From: a virus
DNA length: 34,370 bases
Direction: 5' to 3' (one strand)
Virus record (IMG/VR): IMGVR_UViG_3300037628_000196
Location: 1 to 34,370 of that record
Shown: positions 1 to 7,294 of the stretch, in pieces
How positions within the stretch are numbered: the stretch's first letter is position 1
Layout: every line of letters begins with the position of its first letter
Program-made: the position numbers and the translations under genes
Notes under the pieces: model-generated
What the model saw: the letters and a program-made list of their open reading frames with translations, nothing else
The model's database searches: none
Told to the model about the DNA's origin: nothing

Positions 1-10
1 ATCGTATACT

Positions 11-664
11 ATGGATAATGTTACACTAGCAAAAATTATAGACTCTCTCGGCGAAGAACAGGCATTAACCACTTTACAAGCGGTTGGCATGACGGCAGAG
101 GCAGCGCAGACCGAGATCGGCAAAGCAAAGAAAATTGTTGCAGAGGATCAGGTTCAGGGTGTGCTAAAAGAATTCAAGGACGCCCTTGTCAAGAAAATCG
201 TTGAAACTGCCGACGCCTCAATGATTGAGTCTATACCAGACGACCTCGACGAGGTAAGCATAGCACTTTACTTTACTCGTTCAGAAAAGAAATTGGAAAA
301 CGATCAAACCGTTCAGGCTGGTTTCTACACTACCAAAATCAGCGTCAAGCGTCCAGGCGATGAGAAATGGATCAATCTTAGTCGCAAAGGCAGATCGGGA
401 GGTAACGGTTCAGGAGGCGGCGGCGGCGTACCAGTTCCGACCGACGCACCCTTTACTTCATGGGCGGGATACGTTGAGGAATACACCAATTACCACAATG
501 ACAGAGAGCGCAGTAATGAACCAGACTATTGCCCCACAGGAAAAGGCTTTTCCGCCCCCGTGGGTTTGCGCAGAGTAAAGGATGCCCTTTACGCCAAATG
601 TGCTGAAATTTACGAAGAGGGCAAAGTCGCTGCTGAATGGGAAAGCGTTAAGGAATTCGCTTAG
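11..664 (+). CDS. Hypothetical protein with Gly-rich linker, possibly cut at the left edge
   Basis: 217 residues from the ATG at 11. The reading frame stays open to the first base of the window and the ten bases before this ATG carry no ribosome binding site, so the true start may lie outside. Residues about 1-120 look mostly helical and charged; a Gly/Ser-rich linker (SGGNGSGGGGG, about 130-140) separates them from a C-terminal part rich in Tyr, Trp and Glu. I do not recognise the family. The linker suggests two independently folded parts. It is followed by a hairpin-rich gap. That it is coding is well supported; its function is unknown. Confidence 0.75.
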   Translation: MDNVTLAKIIDSLGEEQALTTLQAVGMTAEAAQTEIGKAKKIVAEDQVQGVLKEFKDALVKKIVETADASMIESIPDDLDEVSIALYFTRSEKKLENDQTVQAGFYTTKISVKRPGDEKWINLSRKGRSGGNGSGGGGGVPVPTDAPFTSWAGYVEEYTNYHNDRERSNEPDYCPTGKGFSAPVGLRRVKDALYAKCAEIYEEGKVAAEWESVKEFA

Positions 665-738
665 GTCAAGCATAGCAGGACTACTAACAAACCCTTTACA
701 CAACACGCTAAAACACTGGACTATAGTTTAATAGGTTA

Positions 739-779
739 CAAAAGACCCTTGCATATATTGGGTGTGCGGGGGTCTTTTG
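739..779 (+). terminator. Terminator-like long hairpin after the first gene
   Basis: A perfect 10-bp stem pairs CAAAAGACCC (739-748) with GGGTCTTTTG (770-779). Inside it GCATA (751-755) can pair with TGTGC (763-767). The right arm ends in TTTT and the left arm begins with AAAA, as in a bidirectional intrinsic terminator. It lies about 75 bases after the stop of the first gene and 145 bases before the next start, so it most simply ends the first transcript. The inner helix is unusual for a plain terminator. Confidence 0.6.
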
Positions 780-805
780 TGTGTCTTGTACATACCTCTA
801 CGGGT

Positions 806-897
806 GGTCGAATATACGACCTGTGTTAGCAAATCAGCCAGAACGGGCAAAAAGTACTACACACTTGTTAAGTAGTAGCCTATATCGCTGGTATAGG
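806..897 (+). promoter_or_regulatory. Cluster of three hairpins in the leader of the next gene
   Basis: Three successive perfect hairpins: GGTCG/CGACC (806-810 with 817-821), TACTAC/GTAGTA (855-860 with 872-877) and CCTATA/TATAGG (879-884 with 892-897). They end 13 bases before the GGAGG ribosome binding site (911-915). A structured 5' leader, RNase processing sites, or part of an RNA continuing from the 739-779 hairpin are all possible. No known riboswitch class is recognised. Confidence 0.45.
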
Positions 898-924
898 TAC
901 ATATCAAAACGGAGGCAAAACAAA

Positions 925-1392
925 ATGAAAAAATCAATTAGTACAGTATCTATAAGCAACCCCTATTCGCAAACAAATCACTGTAAACTACATTTTCAAT
1001 TTGAAAAATCCGCCAGTGCGGTACATGTAGACCCTGCACACATAGAGCCTTTAGTCAAAGCAATAGCAAGGCACGATCTTTTTCCCGTTCACTCCGATGA
1101 TTTGCGAAGAATTGCCGACGAGATCGATGCCAACAAATCCTATACACCTCGACCAGAACATACAAAGCCTATGGTATCAGAGGAAGAGGTATTGAAAAAA
1201 CTTTGTTTCTTTCTGCGTAAAGATATTTTGCGCGTACTCAGCAACAAGGAAGATTTAGTCAAGTTTGATATGCATCCAGCAGTCAAACACCACGTTGCCA
1301 AATCTTACGATAAAGAAATTGTCCAAAACAATCAATGGTTACAAAAGTGTATTAACAAATTGCAAATGCTCGACGAATTGACAGAAGGATAA
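925..1392 (+). CDS. Hypothetical protein
   Basis: 155 residues. The frame is open upstream to 781, but the start at 925 is chosen because GGAGG lies at 911-915 at normal spacing and the upstream stretch is the hairpin-rich leader. The protein is basic at the N terminus (MKKS) and looks mainly helical in its second half, with several His and Cys residues but no clear metal-binding pattern. It is followed by a 46-base gap and another unknown gene. Early-region position suggests a host-takeover or accessory role, by inference only. Confidence 0.75.
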   Translation: MKKSISTVSISNPYSQTNHCKLHFQFEKSASAVHVDPAHIEPLVKAIARHDLFPVHSDDLRRIADEIDANKSYTPRPEHTKPMVSEEEVLKKLCFFLRKDILRVLSNKEDLVKFDMHPAVKHHVAKSYDKEIVQNNQWLQKCINKLQMLDELTEG

Positions 1393-1438
1393 ATAACTCA
1401 ACAACACAGAGAAGTGGACACCAAAAGGAGATAATAAA

Positions 1439-1942
1439 ATGGGATACGAATTTAACATCACGGATTGTTCCTTAACCAAAACCAAGTCGTTTTTTATTCA
1501 CCTTGACGATATGGACGACGGTTGGTATTTCCTAGATACCGAACTGCACTACAAAGATAATTGGTTTCAATCCAACTCGGAGGTAATAGCCGACCTCGAA
1601 CATTTTAGAGACTGCGGCGTCAGAGGACACTTTATCGTCTTCGGTGAATGTGGCGAATGGATCAAATATGTTCTCGATGATAATTGTGTCACAGAATACA
1701 ATGCTTCGTTAGTGTGGGGCGATGAGTTGGTTGCACCTATTAAATTTACCAGCGAAGATGTGCAAGAACAATCCGATGGCATGTTTACTAAAGAAGAAGT
1801 TGAACTGTGTATGAAAGATAAAAAAATGGTTCAACGTATTCTCGACGAACTTGCTAACGATATTGATTGTTTATCATGGCAAGAAGTATTGCAAGATATT
1901 ATAGAAAAAGTATTTAATGCCAAGCTGAAAATATTGGCATAA
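1439..1942 (+). CDS. Hypothetical acidic protein
   Basis: 167 residues, with AAAAGGAGATAATAAA directly before the ATG. Clearly acidic: many Asp and Glu residues are spread through the chain (for example HLDDMDDGWYFLD near residue 22), with several Trp and Tyr. I recognise no family. Small acidic proteins in early phage regions are sometimes DNA mimics or inhibitors of host enzymes; that is only a guess from composition and location. The C-terminal third looks helical. Confidence 0.75.
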   Translation: MGYEFNITDCSLTKTKSFFIHLDDMDDGWYFLDTELHYKDNWFQSNSEVIADLEHFRDCGVRGHFIVFGECGEWIKYVLDDNCVTEYNASLVWGDELVAPIKFTSEDVQEQSDGMFTKEEVELCMKDKKMVQRILDELANDIDCLSWQEVLQDIIEKVFNAKLKILA

Positions 1943-2021
1943 CAGCAAATGGAGTAGAGCAGGATCAAACCAAAAGAAAGTTACGAAATTACTCAAAAAG
2001 GGATAAAATGAGGGTAAAACA

Positions 2022-2333
2022 ATGATAGAAAAACTGTTCAAACGATTCGGGTACGAAAAGCCAAAATCGCCACCGCCTTTACGATGTGCAACTATTATAG
2101 TCAAGCAAGAGGGTAAACCAGATTGTTCGTCTGTAAATTTATGTGAAAACGACAAAATGGATATAACCTATGATTTTACTATTATAGCACATCGCAACCT
2201 GAATTCGGATGAGTGTTATATATATTTAGGTAGCGACCGAATAGGTATTATCGATCTAAATGGTCTTACCAATTTGAATGCAAAAAGAATTATTCAAATT
2301 GAATGGAAGAAAGACAAAGAGGAGATAATATAA
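2022..2333 (+). CDS. Hypothetical protein
   Basis: 103 residues with a GAGGGT ribosome binding site upstream (about 2009-2014). A short basic N terminus containing a KSPPP stretch precedes a probably beta-rich body. Not recognised. The stop is followed after one base by the next ATG, and the ribosome binding site of that next gene (GAGGAGATAATA) lies inside the end of this one, so the two are translated as a unit. Confidence 0.7.
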   Translation: MIEKLFKRFGYEKPKSPPPLRCATIIVKQEGKPDCSSVNLCENDKMDITYDFTIIAHRNLNSDECYIYLGSDRIGIIDLNGLTNLNAKRIIQIEWKKDKEEII

Positions 2334-2334
2334 C

Positions 2335-2499
2335 ATGATATATTTCCTACACGGCAAGCCCTTTATACCTGACCACAGCTCTAGCGAAGAGAATCATGGT
2401 ATAGATGTTAGGGCCATCAAGCGACGTGGTGAAGTAAAGATTAAGAATCAGTTTGGTGAACTTGAATATAGATTCAAGAATAGTACCAAGAAACGATGA
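2335..2499 (+). CDS. Small hypothetical protein
   Basis: 54 residues (MIYFLHGKPF ... KNSTKKR). The ATG sits one base after the preceding stop and is preceded by a strong GAGGAG site. The protein is basic, especially at its C terminus, and probably beta-rich. No family recognised. Real coding is supported by the ribosome binding site, the tight spacing and the next gene following after 24 bases. Confidence 0.6.
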   Translation: MIYFLHGKPFIPDHSSSEENHGIDVRAIKRRGEVKIKNQFGELEYRFKNSTKKR

Positions 2500-2523
2500 A
2501 CCTACAATCGAGGAGTGGGAAAA

Positions 2524-2763
2524 ATGATAACCGAAAAAGGCGAAAAGAAATTAAGAATAGAATTTAAAGATAACGAGAATGGAACAGTGAACGAAATCCA
2601 ATTGGCGAGAAAAACAATGCGAGAAGCATTTGAGAAAGATGCTGAATTTAAACATAGCTATATTTGCAATGTAGCCGTAATAATATACCATCATTTTGGC
2701 ACGAAGCACGATGCCAAAGAAGCTATTGCAGAAAAAATACTTGATCGTATTTTTAGTGTCTAG
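2524..2763 (+). CDS. Hypothetical protein
   Basis: 79 residues. An in-frame GTG exists at 2515, but AGGAG (2511-2515) overlaps it and gives ideal spacing to the ATG at 2524, which is therefore taken as the start. It is highly charged at the N terminus (MITEKGEKKLRIEFKD), then helical with a His/Cys cluster near the middle. Not recognised. It is the last gene before a second hairpin-rich gap. Confidence 0.65.
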   Translation: MITEKGEKKLRIEFKDNENGTVNEIQLARKTMREAFEKDAEFKHSYICNVAVIIYHHFGTKHDAKEAIAEKILDRIFSV

Positions 2764-2778
2764 ATCATTGTGGTTCAC

Positions 2779-2900
2779 GGTAGCAACGGCTGACGGCTAC
2801 CTGTTCCACTTCTCGAAATTTATGGAGGGTTGGGTGATTATCATGCTGCGAGATGGCAGTTAAAATCTCGCTTATTAAACTAAGTCGAATTGCTTAATAA
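2779..2900 (+). other. Three hairpins in the second intergenic gap
   Basis: GGTAGC/GCTACC (2779-2784 with 2796-2801), GCGAGAT/ATCTCGC (2848-2854 with 2865-2871, perfect 7 bp) and TTATTAA/TTAATAA (2872-2878 with 2894-2900). The first starts 15 bases after the preceding stop codon. A direct repeat ACGGCTGACGGCT sits in the loop of the first. Together with the larger structure at 2907-2975 these fill almost the whole gap. They could be a structured RNA, a processed leader, or an origin with secondary structure. Confidence 0.45.
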
Positions 2901-2906
2901 CACCCC

Positions 2907-2975
2907 ACCAGCCCTTTGTTGGCATGGAGAGTGCAATCTATTGGTATGATATTGCATAGCCGATAAGGGGCTGGT
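2907..2975 (+). ncRNA. Candidate structured RNA or complex terminator (69 nt)
   Basis: Three nested helices: ACCAGCCC/GGGCTGGT (2907-2914 with 2968-2975, perfect 8 bp), TTGGC/GCCGA (2919-2923 with 2959-2963) and TGCAAT/ATTGCA (2932-2937 with 2951-2956). The right arm is followed by CTTATTTGTT, a weak U-rich tail. The length resembles a tRNA but there is no T-loop (TTCGA) and no anticodon arm, so it is not one. It lies just before the ribosome binding site of the next gene. A terminator or leader RNA is the simplest reading. Confidence 0.4.
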
Positions 2976-3012
2976 CTTATTTGTTACATTGCCGAGGAGT
3001 GAGAATAAACTA

Positions 3013-3246
3013 ATGTATATTAAAGTATTTGAACCAGATGGTCGCTATTTAGAAATGGAACTTGATCAACCGACTGTAATAATAACACCAGATGGACGTG
3101 CTAATATTGTATTAAACTCTACTAACCCTAATTTTGGTGACATACATCTTGATTTATCTTATACAGAATGTGTCGATTTGGCCCTCTTGATGTCCGATAC
3201 AGATACTAAACTAACACGACAACACCTTTGCGGAGTACAAAAATAA
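3013..3246 (+). CDS. Hypothetical beta-rich protein
   Basis: 77 residues. The ATG at 3013 follows GGAGTGAG (2996-3003); the frame extends to a TTG at 2989, which has no ribosome binding site of its own. The sequence alternates hydrophobic and polar residues (YIKVFEPDGRYLEMELDQ), suggesting a small beta fold. Not recognised. Its TAA overlaps the ATG of the helicase (TAATG), so the two genes are translationally coupled. Confidence 0.7.
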   Translation: MYIKVFEPDGRYLEMELDQPTVIITPDGRANIVLNSTNPNFGDIHLDLSYTECVDLALLMSDTDTKLTRQHLCGVQK

Positions 3247-5300
3247 TGCCGATTATAATTGATAGAAAAAACGGTCGCACCGCATCGATAGGCGTAAAGG
3301 GGGCGTCTGGCTATTACGATGAGCAAGACTTGAATCGTATCGGTGGCTGTTTTCGTAGACGTAACGATGAAGCCGATATGGAATGGCGAAGAGCTCATTA
3401 TGAAATTCCAGCCCCCTTAATAACTCGTTTGTTTGAGTCGGAATTAACAGACCTTGCAAACTTAGATTACCCACAACCTCTGTTTATGAATGGCTGGCAA
3501 AATAACATCGTTCACGAACTAGCCGATAATGAAGAATTGTCACCGCAATGGGATAAACTCCAAATATCAGAAGAAGCCGCTGCACTTTACAAAGAATGGA
3601 CTTCCTACGAAAAAGATCTTGCAGAGATTAGAGTGGGCGATCCAAAAGTTATTGGCAATATTCTTAGACGAAACGGAGTTCTGGATAAGTTTTGGGCTAG
3701 AAAGCCTGTTCCGAGTAAATATCCCAATACCGCATCGCATCAAGAAGCAGGAGTTGCGTTTTTTCTGCGCTCTTTAGAAATGGGCGGTGGACATATTTGT
3801 CTATTCGATGAAATGAGAACAGGCAAAACTAAGCAAGCTATCGATATAGCGCGTTATCTAATTCAAAAAGATTTGATTAAGCGCGTGCTTATCATTTGCA
3901 CTAACAGTATTAAGAAAGTTTGGCAAAACGAATTGATGCTAGACTCTCCGGATTATGGTTGGCTAAGTACTGTAATCGAAGGAACGAAAGCAAAAAAAGA
4001 GGATGCGTGGAAGTCTCTTGCCTTTTTTTATATCATCAATTACGAGGGTGCAAGAGCAGATAAAGAACAGATGTATAAATGGCAAGAAATTCACCAAAAA
4101 GATGGATGGATGCTAATTTGCGATGAATCCCATAAGATTAAGAACCCTTTAGCCAAACAGACAAGGGCGATTATGGGGCTAAACCCTACTTACTCTTTGA
4201 TGATGACAGGTACGCCAGTTGCTAATCGCCCAGAGGACGCCTTTTGTATGACAGATTTTGTATGCCCTGGATTGTTGGGTGCAAATCTTGAACAATTTTA
4301 TAGTGAGTTCGCCACGAGAGGTGGATATAACGGTAAAGCGATTACTGGTTATCATAAATTAGATGAAATCACTCATAGGTTATCTAAAATATCTTTAAGG
4401 CGTAAACGTGAAGATATTATGTTCGATGTAACCATTAGACAAGATCGATCTGGTACTATGATTGGCGATCAGCTAAAAGCGTATAACGAAATGCGCGATT
4501 TGCTCTGGACTGAGATTACTAACGAAAAGGGCGAGTTTACCGCAATGGAAGCACAGAATAACCTTGTTAAGATTCTCAGATTGCAACAAATAACTAGTGG
4601 TTATCTTCCGAAAGTTCCAAAGGAGGATATTTTATTGGATCTCTTTGGCAGATTTGACCCCACTTTAACTAGTTTTGATTCCAGGTCATCATCTGGGCCA
4701 CAAGGTAAAGATGATGTTGTATGGTTTGATAATAACTGGAAGCTAAAAGAATTAGATGAGTTTGTGGATGAATATCTTGAGTCTATTGGCAAACTTGTTA
4801 TTTGGTCTAGATATGTACCACCTCTAGAAATGTTGCACGACCGCTATGGTGAACACGGAACAGCCATGATAAAAGGTGGTATGAAAAGCGATTATATCTT
4901 TAATGAAATGACACGCTTTAATAATGATCCAGAATGCCGTATAATGGTATGTAATATTCTATCGGCGGAGGGTAAGGGATTCCCTGCGGCTGATTTCCAT
5001 TGGTTTTGGGATAAATGGTGGTCACCTCATCTTAACAAGCAAGCGCAAGATAGAACGCAAGGTGTGGCCAAATTAGGCGAAGAGCGACCTACGACTGTTA
5101 TCTCTGCTATTACCGATAATGCTATCGACGAGAGGCTTGAATATATACTCGATACCAAGCAAAGTTGGTCTGATCAAATGTTAGGCGACGAGGGCGTTGT
5201 TATTAGTGTACCCAAAATGGATAAAAACAGTTTGTTGTGGCTTATAGCTAAACCAGAAGAGGCGGAGCAGTATAAGAAGAAAATGATGGAGGAGGAATAA
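3246..5300 (+). CDS. SNF2-like superfamily 2 helicase
   Basis: 684 residues. Motif I is DEMRTGKT (188-195, Lys194), motif II is DESH (293-296), motif III is MMTGTPVANR just after. Motif V is represented by the stretch around SAEGKGFPAAD and motif VI by QAQDRTQG (599-606). This order and spacing match SNF2-like ATP-dependent translocases of phages, which remodel branched or protein-bound DNA during replication or recombination. The usual second arginine of motif VI (QxxGRxxR) is replaced by Gly606, while Arg603 is kept. The start at 3246 has GGAG at 3232 and overlaps the preceding stop; an earlier in-frame start at 3228 is less likely. Confidence 0.88.
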   Translation: MPIIIDRKNGRTASIGVKGASGYYDEQDLNRIGGCFRRRNDEADMEWRRAHYEIPAPLITRLFESELTDLANLDYPQPLFMNGWQNNIVHELADNEELSPQWDKLQISEEAAALYKEWTSYEKDLAEIRVGDPKVIGNILRRNGVLDKFWARKPVPSKYPNTASHQEAGVAFFLRSLEMGGGHICLFDEMRTGKTKQAIDIARYLIQKDLIKRVLIICTNSIKKVWQNELMLDSPDYGWLSTVIEGTKAKKEDAWKSLAFFYIINYEGARADKEQMYKWQEIHQKDGWMLICDESHKIKNPLAKQTRAIMGLNPTYSLMMTGTPVANRPEDAFCMTDFVCPGLLGANLEQFYSEFATRGGYNGKAITGYHKLDEITHRLSKISLRRKREDIMFDVTIRQDRSGTMIGDQLKAYNEMRDLLWTEITNEKGEFTAMEAQNNLVKILRLQQITSGYLPKVPKEDILLDLFGRFDPTLTSFDSRSSSGPQGKDDVVWFDNNWKLKELDEFVDEYLESIGKLVIWSRYVPPLEMLHDRYGEHGTAMIKGGMKSDYIFNEMTRFNNDPECRIMVCNILSAEGKGFPAADFHWFWDKWWSPHLNKQAQDRTQGVAKLGEERPTTVISAITDNAIDERLEYILDTKQSWSDQMLGDEGVVISVPKMDKNSLLWLIAKPEEAEQYKKKMMEEE

Positions 5301-5301
5301 A

Positions 5302-5499
5302 ATGGCAGCTACTTTTCAAACTGCACTAAAAGAATCTGAAAAATTGTATCGTACACTTAAATCTTTGATCGATATGCCGCTTGAATATAAAACTGTTGGA
5401 TTTCAGATGGATATGGCAACTATTTCCAATAAGGTACAATCGTGCAATGAGTTGCTGACAAGGATGGCGCAAGAAATTAAAAAAGAGATGGAGGGGTAA
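5302..5499 (+). CDS. Small helical protein
   Basis: 65 residues, almost entirely helical by composition, with regular Leu/Met spacing that suggests a short coiled coil. The GGAGGA ribosome binding site lies in the last codons of the helicase and the ATG starts one base after the helicase stop, so it may be a partner or simply co-expressed. No family recognised. Confidence 0.7.
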   Translation: MAATFQTALKESEKLYRTLKSLIDMPLEYKTVGFQMDMATISNKVQSCNELLTRMAQEIKKEMEG

Positions 5500-5805
5500 A
5501 TGGAAGTAAATATGTTTATCGAAAAAATGAACAAACAAAAAAGTAATCAAGGGATTTTGTTGACATCGTATTATGGTACATTCGAGCGATTTAGAGAATA
5601 TTCGGATAAATTTATAACAGTACAGCTTCATATACCACCACCGAATGTTGTTTTTAATCTTGCTTGCGGCGAACGAGAAGTAGTAGAAAAAATAATTATT
5701 GTATCTGAACTTTTACTTATGCCATATGTGATTTTAGATGATTATGTTAGTTATATATTAAATGATTTGCACGAAACTCTCAAAGAACATCGAAGGATGG
5801 AGTAA
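5500..5805 (+). CDS. Hypothetical protein
   Basis: 101 residues. The ATG directly abuts the preceding TAA, with GGAGGGG inside the end of the upstream gene as the ribosome binding site. The N terminus is short and Lys/Met-rich; the middle (TVQLHIPPPNVVFNLACGE) looks beta-stranded and the C terminus helical and hydrophobic. Not recognised. Confidence 0.7.
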   Translation: MEVNMFIEKMNKQKSNQGILLTSYYGTFERFREYSDKFITVQLHIPPPNVVFNLACGEREVVEKIIIVSELLLMPYVILDDYVSYILNDLHETLKEHRRME

Positions 5806-5809
5806 TTAA

Positions 5810-5929
5810 ATGAAATGCAAACGATGTAACGGAAGAGGTATTGCCGAAACGAGACTCAGGGGCATAGTGATACATTTTATATGTCCAAAATGTAAGGGAA
5901 GTGGAAAATGCAAAAAACGATTTGTATAG
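5810..5929 (+). CDS. Tiny DnaJ-type zinc finger protein
   Basis: 39 residues. It contains two CxxCxGxG units, CKRCNGRG (about 3-10) and CPKCKGSG (about 26-33), the pattern of one zinc-binding half of the DnaJ central domain. The four cysteines would bind one zinc ion. The ATG at 5810 is four bases after the previous stop, with AAGGATGGAG upstream. Its 3' end overlaps the next gene by 22 bases. Function unknown; such mini-proteins may bind protein or nucleic acid. Confidence 0.65.
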   Translation: MKCKRCNGRGIAETRLRGIVIHFICPKCKGSGKCKKRFV

Positions 5930-6372
5930 ATTTTGATGGTGTTCTAGCGCATTATGATGGATGGCGAGGAGAAGATCATTTGGGAGGGCCAATAGAAGGT
6001 ATGAAAGAATTAATTGATAATCTTCGTCTCAACCATAATTATACAATTATAATATATTCATGTAGAAGTTTTGTAAAAATTGATAAATGGTGTAAATTGC
6101 ATGATATATATTATGATTATATCAATATGAATCCAGATTTTCCAGTTGATAATATTGGTAAACCTGCGGCTGATGTTTATCTTGACGACAGGGCAATTAC
6201 ATTTAATCCTAAAGATGTAAAGGCTGGTCTTGAGGGCGCAATCGTTAATTTTATGACATGGAGAGAAAAAGAAAATAAACACTCACTACTCTTTAGTGAT
6301 GCGGCAGAGGTGATTGAAAAAGATGCAAGAATCAAAACCCAATCTCTTAACAGTCGGACAGTTAGCCAGTAA
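5908..6372 (+). CDS. HAD-superfamily phosphatase
   Basis: 154 residues. Motif I is DFDGV with the nucleophile Asp8 and acid/base Asp10; motif II is the Ser in YSCRS (Ser51); Lys85 (GKPAAD) and Asp93-Asp94 (YLDDRA) form motifs III and IV. No large cap domain is present, so this is a small HAD hydrolase of the kind frequent in phages, acting on a nucleotide, nucleic-acid 3' end or small phosphoester. The exact substrate is not readable. It starts inside the zinc mini-gene and overlaps the next gene by 50 bases, an unusually long overlap here. Confidence 0.85.
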   Translation: MQKTICIDFDGVLAHYDGWRGEDHLGGPIEGMKELIDNLRLNHNYTIIIYSCRSFVKIDKWCKLHDIYYDYINMNPDFPVDNIGKPAADVYLDDRAITFNPKDVKAGLEGAIVNFMTWREKENKHSLLFSDAAEVIEKDARIKTQSLNSRTVSQ

Positions 6373-6742
6373 GTTTAGAGTGTCGCCAATATCTATAAGA
6401 CACATGGTATTAAACAGTACAATACCAACTATTTTTATAGATGATCAACCTTACTTTGATATTGAAAAAATCAATGAATGGATCAAAGAATATATCAACC
6501 ATAAAGATAAACAGTCAGTAAGAGTAGTGGGCGATATGGTTATAGATCCTAAAAAACGCGAGAAGTTGGAATACATGCAAGGTTTTGAATGCGAAAGATG
6601 TGAGTATGTTGGTGAGGTAGAAGTTTATAACGATGATACAATACATGGTATTGTAGATAAAATCAAACGCAAACATTCAAACGATTCGCCAGATTGCGAA
6701 AACAATATTCAAGATATTGTAATTGCGAGAAAGGAGTTTTGA
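6323..6742 (+). CDS. HTH and zinc-binding regulator-like protein
   Basis: 139 residues. Residues about 8-60 resemble a MerR/excisionase-type helix-turn-helix (LTVGQLASKFRVSPISIRHM ... FDIEKINEWIKEY). The C-terminal half carries Cys90-x2-Cys93 and His118-x6-Cys125, a probable zinc site. This combination suggests a DNA-binding regulator. The ATG at 6323 is preferred to the TTG at 6314 because AGAGGTG (6306-6312) is at better spacing. The HTH assignment is by pattern only. Confidence 0.7.
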   Translation: MQESKPNLLTVGQLASKFRVSPISIRHMVLNSTIPTIFIDDQPYFDIEKINEWIKEYINHKDKQSVRVVGDMVIDPKKREKLEYMQGFECERCEYVGEVEVYNDDTIHGIVDKIKRKHSNDSPDCENNIQDIVIARKEF

Positions 6743-6743
6743 A

Positions 6744-6857
6744 ATGTTCACATCAATCTTGGACACCATAGCGCTATTGCTAGGAGGTATTGCTATTTTG
6801 TTTTTATTATTAACTACAGCAGTAGTTATAGTTATGAAGGATAAAATATCAAAATGA
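6744..6857 (+). CDS. Small single-pass membrane protein
   Basis: 37 residues: a short N terminus, one long hydrophobic segment (about residues 8-31) and a basic tail (KDKISK), which by the positive-inside rule places the C terminus in the cytoplasm. AAGGAG is at good spacing (6731-6736), and its stop overlaps the next ATG (ATGA). It could act on the host membrane, for example in superinfection exclusion; this is speculation. Confidence 0.65.
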   Translation: MFTSILDTIALLLGGIAILFLLLTTAVVIVMKDKISK

Positions 6858-7294
6858 CAAACGCAACCTTTAGCTATGGCGATGTAGAAGATAGTGATGT
6901 ATATTGTGTATTTTGTGATGTGAATTATAAGCACAAAGATGCATTTATTCATTGTAATTCTCAATTACACATGGAAAATCGTTTTGCCATGCTTGCGCTT
7001 AGACCTCGAACTGGTACATTATTTTGTACTGATGGTGATATCTGTCCGCATCTTATAGAAGAGGATAATGATTTTTGGTGTGGGGTTGGTTACGAATCAT
7101 GCTACGGAAAGAGGGGTGAATTAAGAACTGGCAAAGAGTTTGGCGAAGATGCTCGCAAACCCTGGCGACCTTTATCGTGCACCAAAGCTATAACTGGCAG
7201 AGAGGGATTTGGCAAGAATGGCTCAGAGATACTTAAAATCAAACATTATAAAAGTGTTGGGCAAGGACAAAGAGAGGAGGATGAGAATGGTTAA
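6854..7294 (+). CDS. Cys/His-rich protein with C2H2-like zinc finger
   Basis: 146 residues. The N terminus carries Cys18-x2-Cys21-x11-His33-x5-His39, the spacing of a C2H2 zinc finger of the U1/matrin kind, in the context YCVFC...IHCNSQLH. A second cluster includes Cys58, Cys64 followed by Pro-His, Cys76 and Cys83, so a second metal site is likely. These fingers usually bind nucleic acid or protein. The gene overlaps both neighbours (4 and 8 bases). No precise family is recognised. Confidence 0.75.
   Translation: MTNATFSYGDVEDSDVYCVFCDVNYKHKDAFIHCNSQLHMENRFAMLALRPRTGTLFCTDGDICPHLIEEDNDFWCGVGYESCYGKRGELRTGKEFGEDARKPWRPLSCTKAITGREGFGKNGSEILKIKHYKSVGQGQREEDENG

Noticed and set aside
786-815. 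Possible promoter TTGTAC ... GAATAT
   Set aside because: The -10 match is poor and the spacing 18; nothing similar precedes the other transcription blocks.
781-924. N-terminal extension of the 925-1392 gene to 781
   Set aside because: The stretch holds three perfect hairpins and a GGAGG site directly before ATG 925; the earlier start has no ribosome binding site.
2907-2975. tRNA-like length and closed acceptor-like stem
   Set aside because: No TTCGA T-loop, no D-arm pattern and no 7-nt anticodon loop; the nested helices form one long hairpin.
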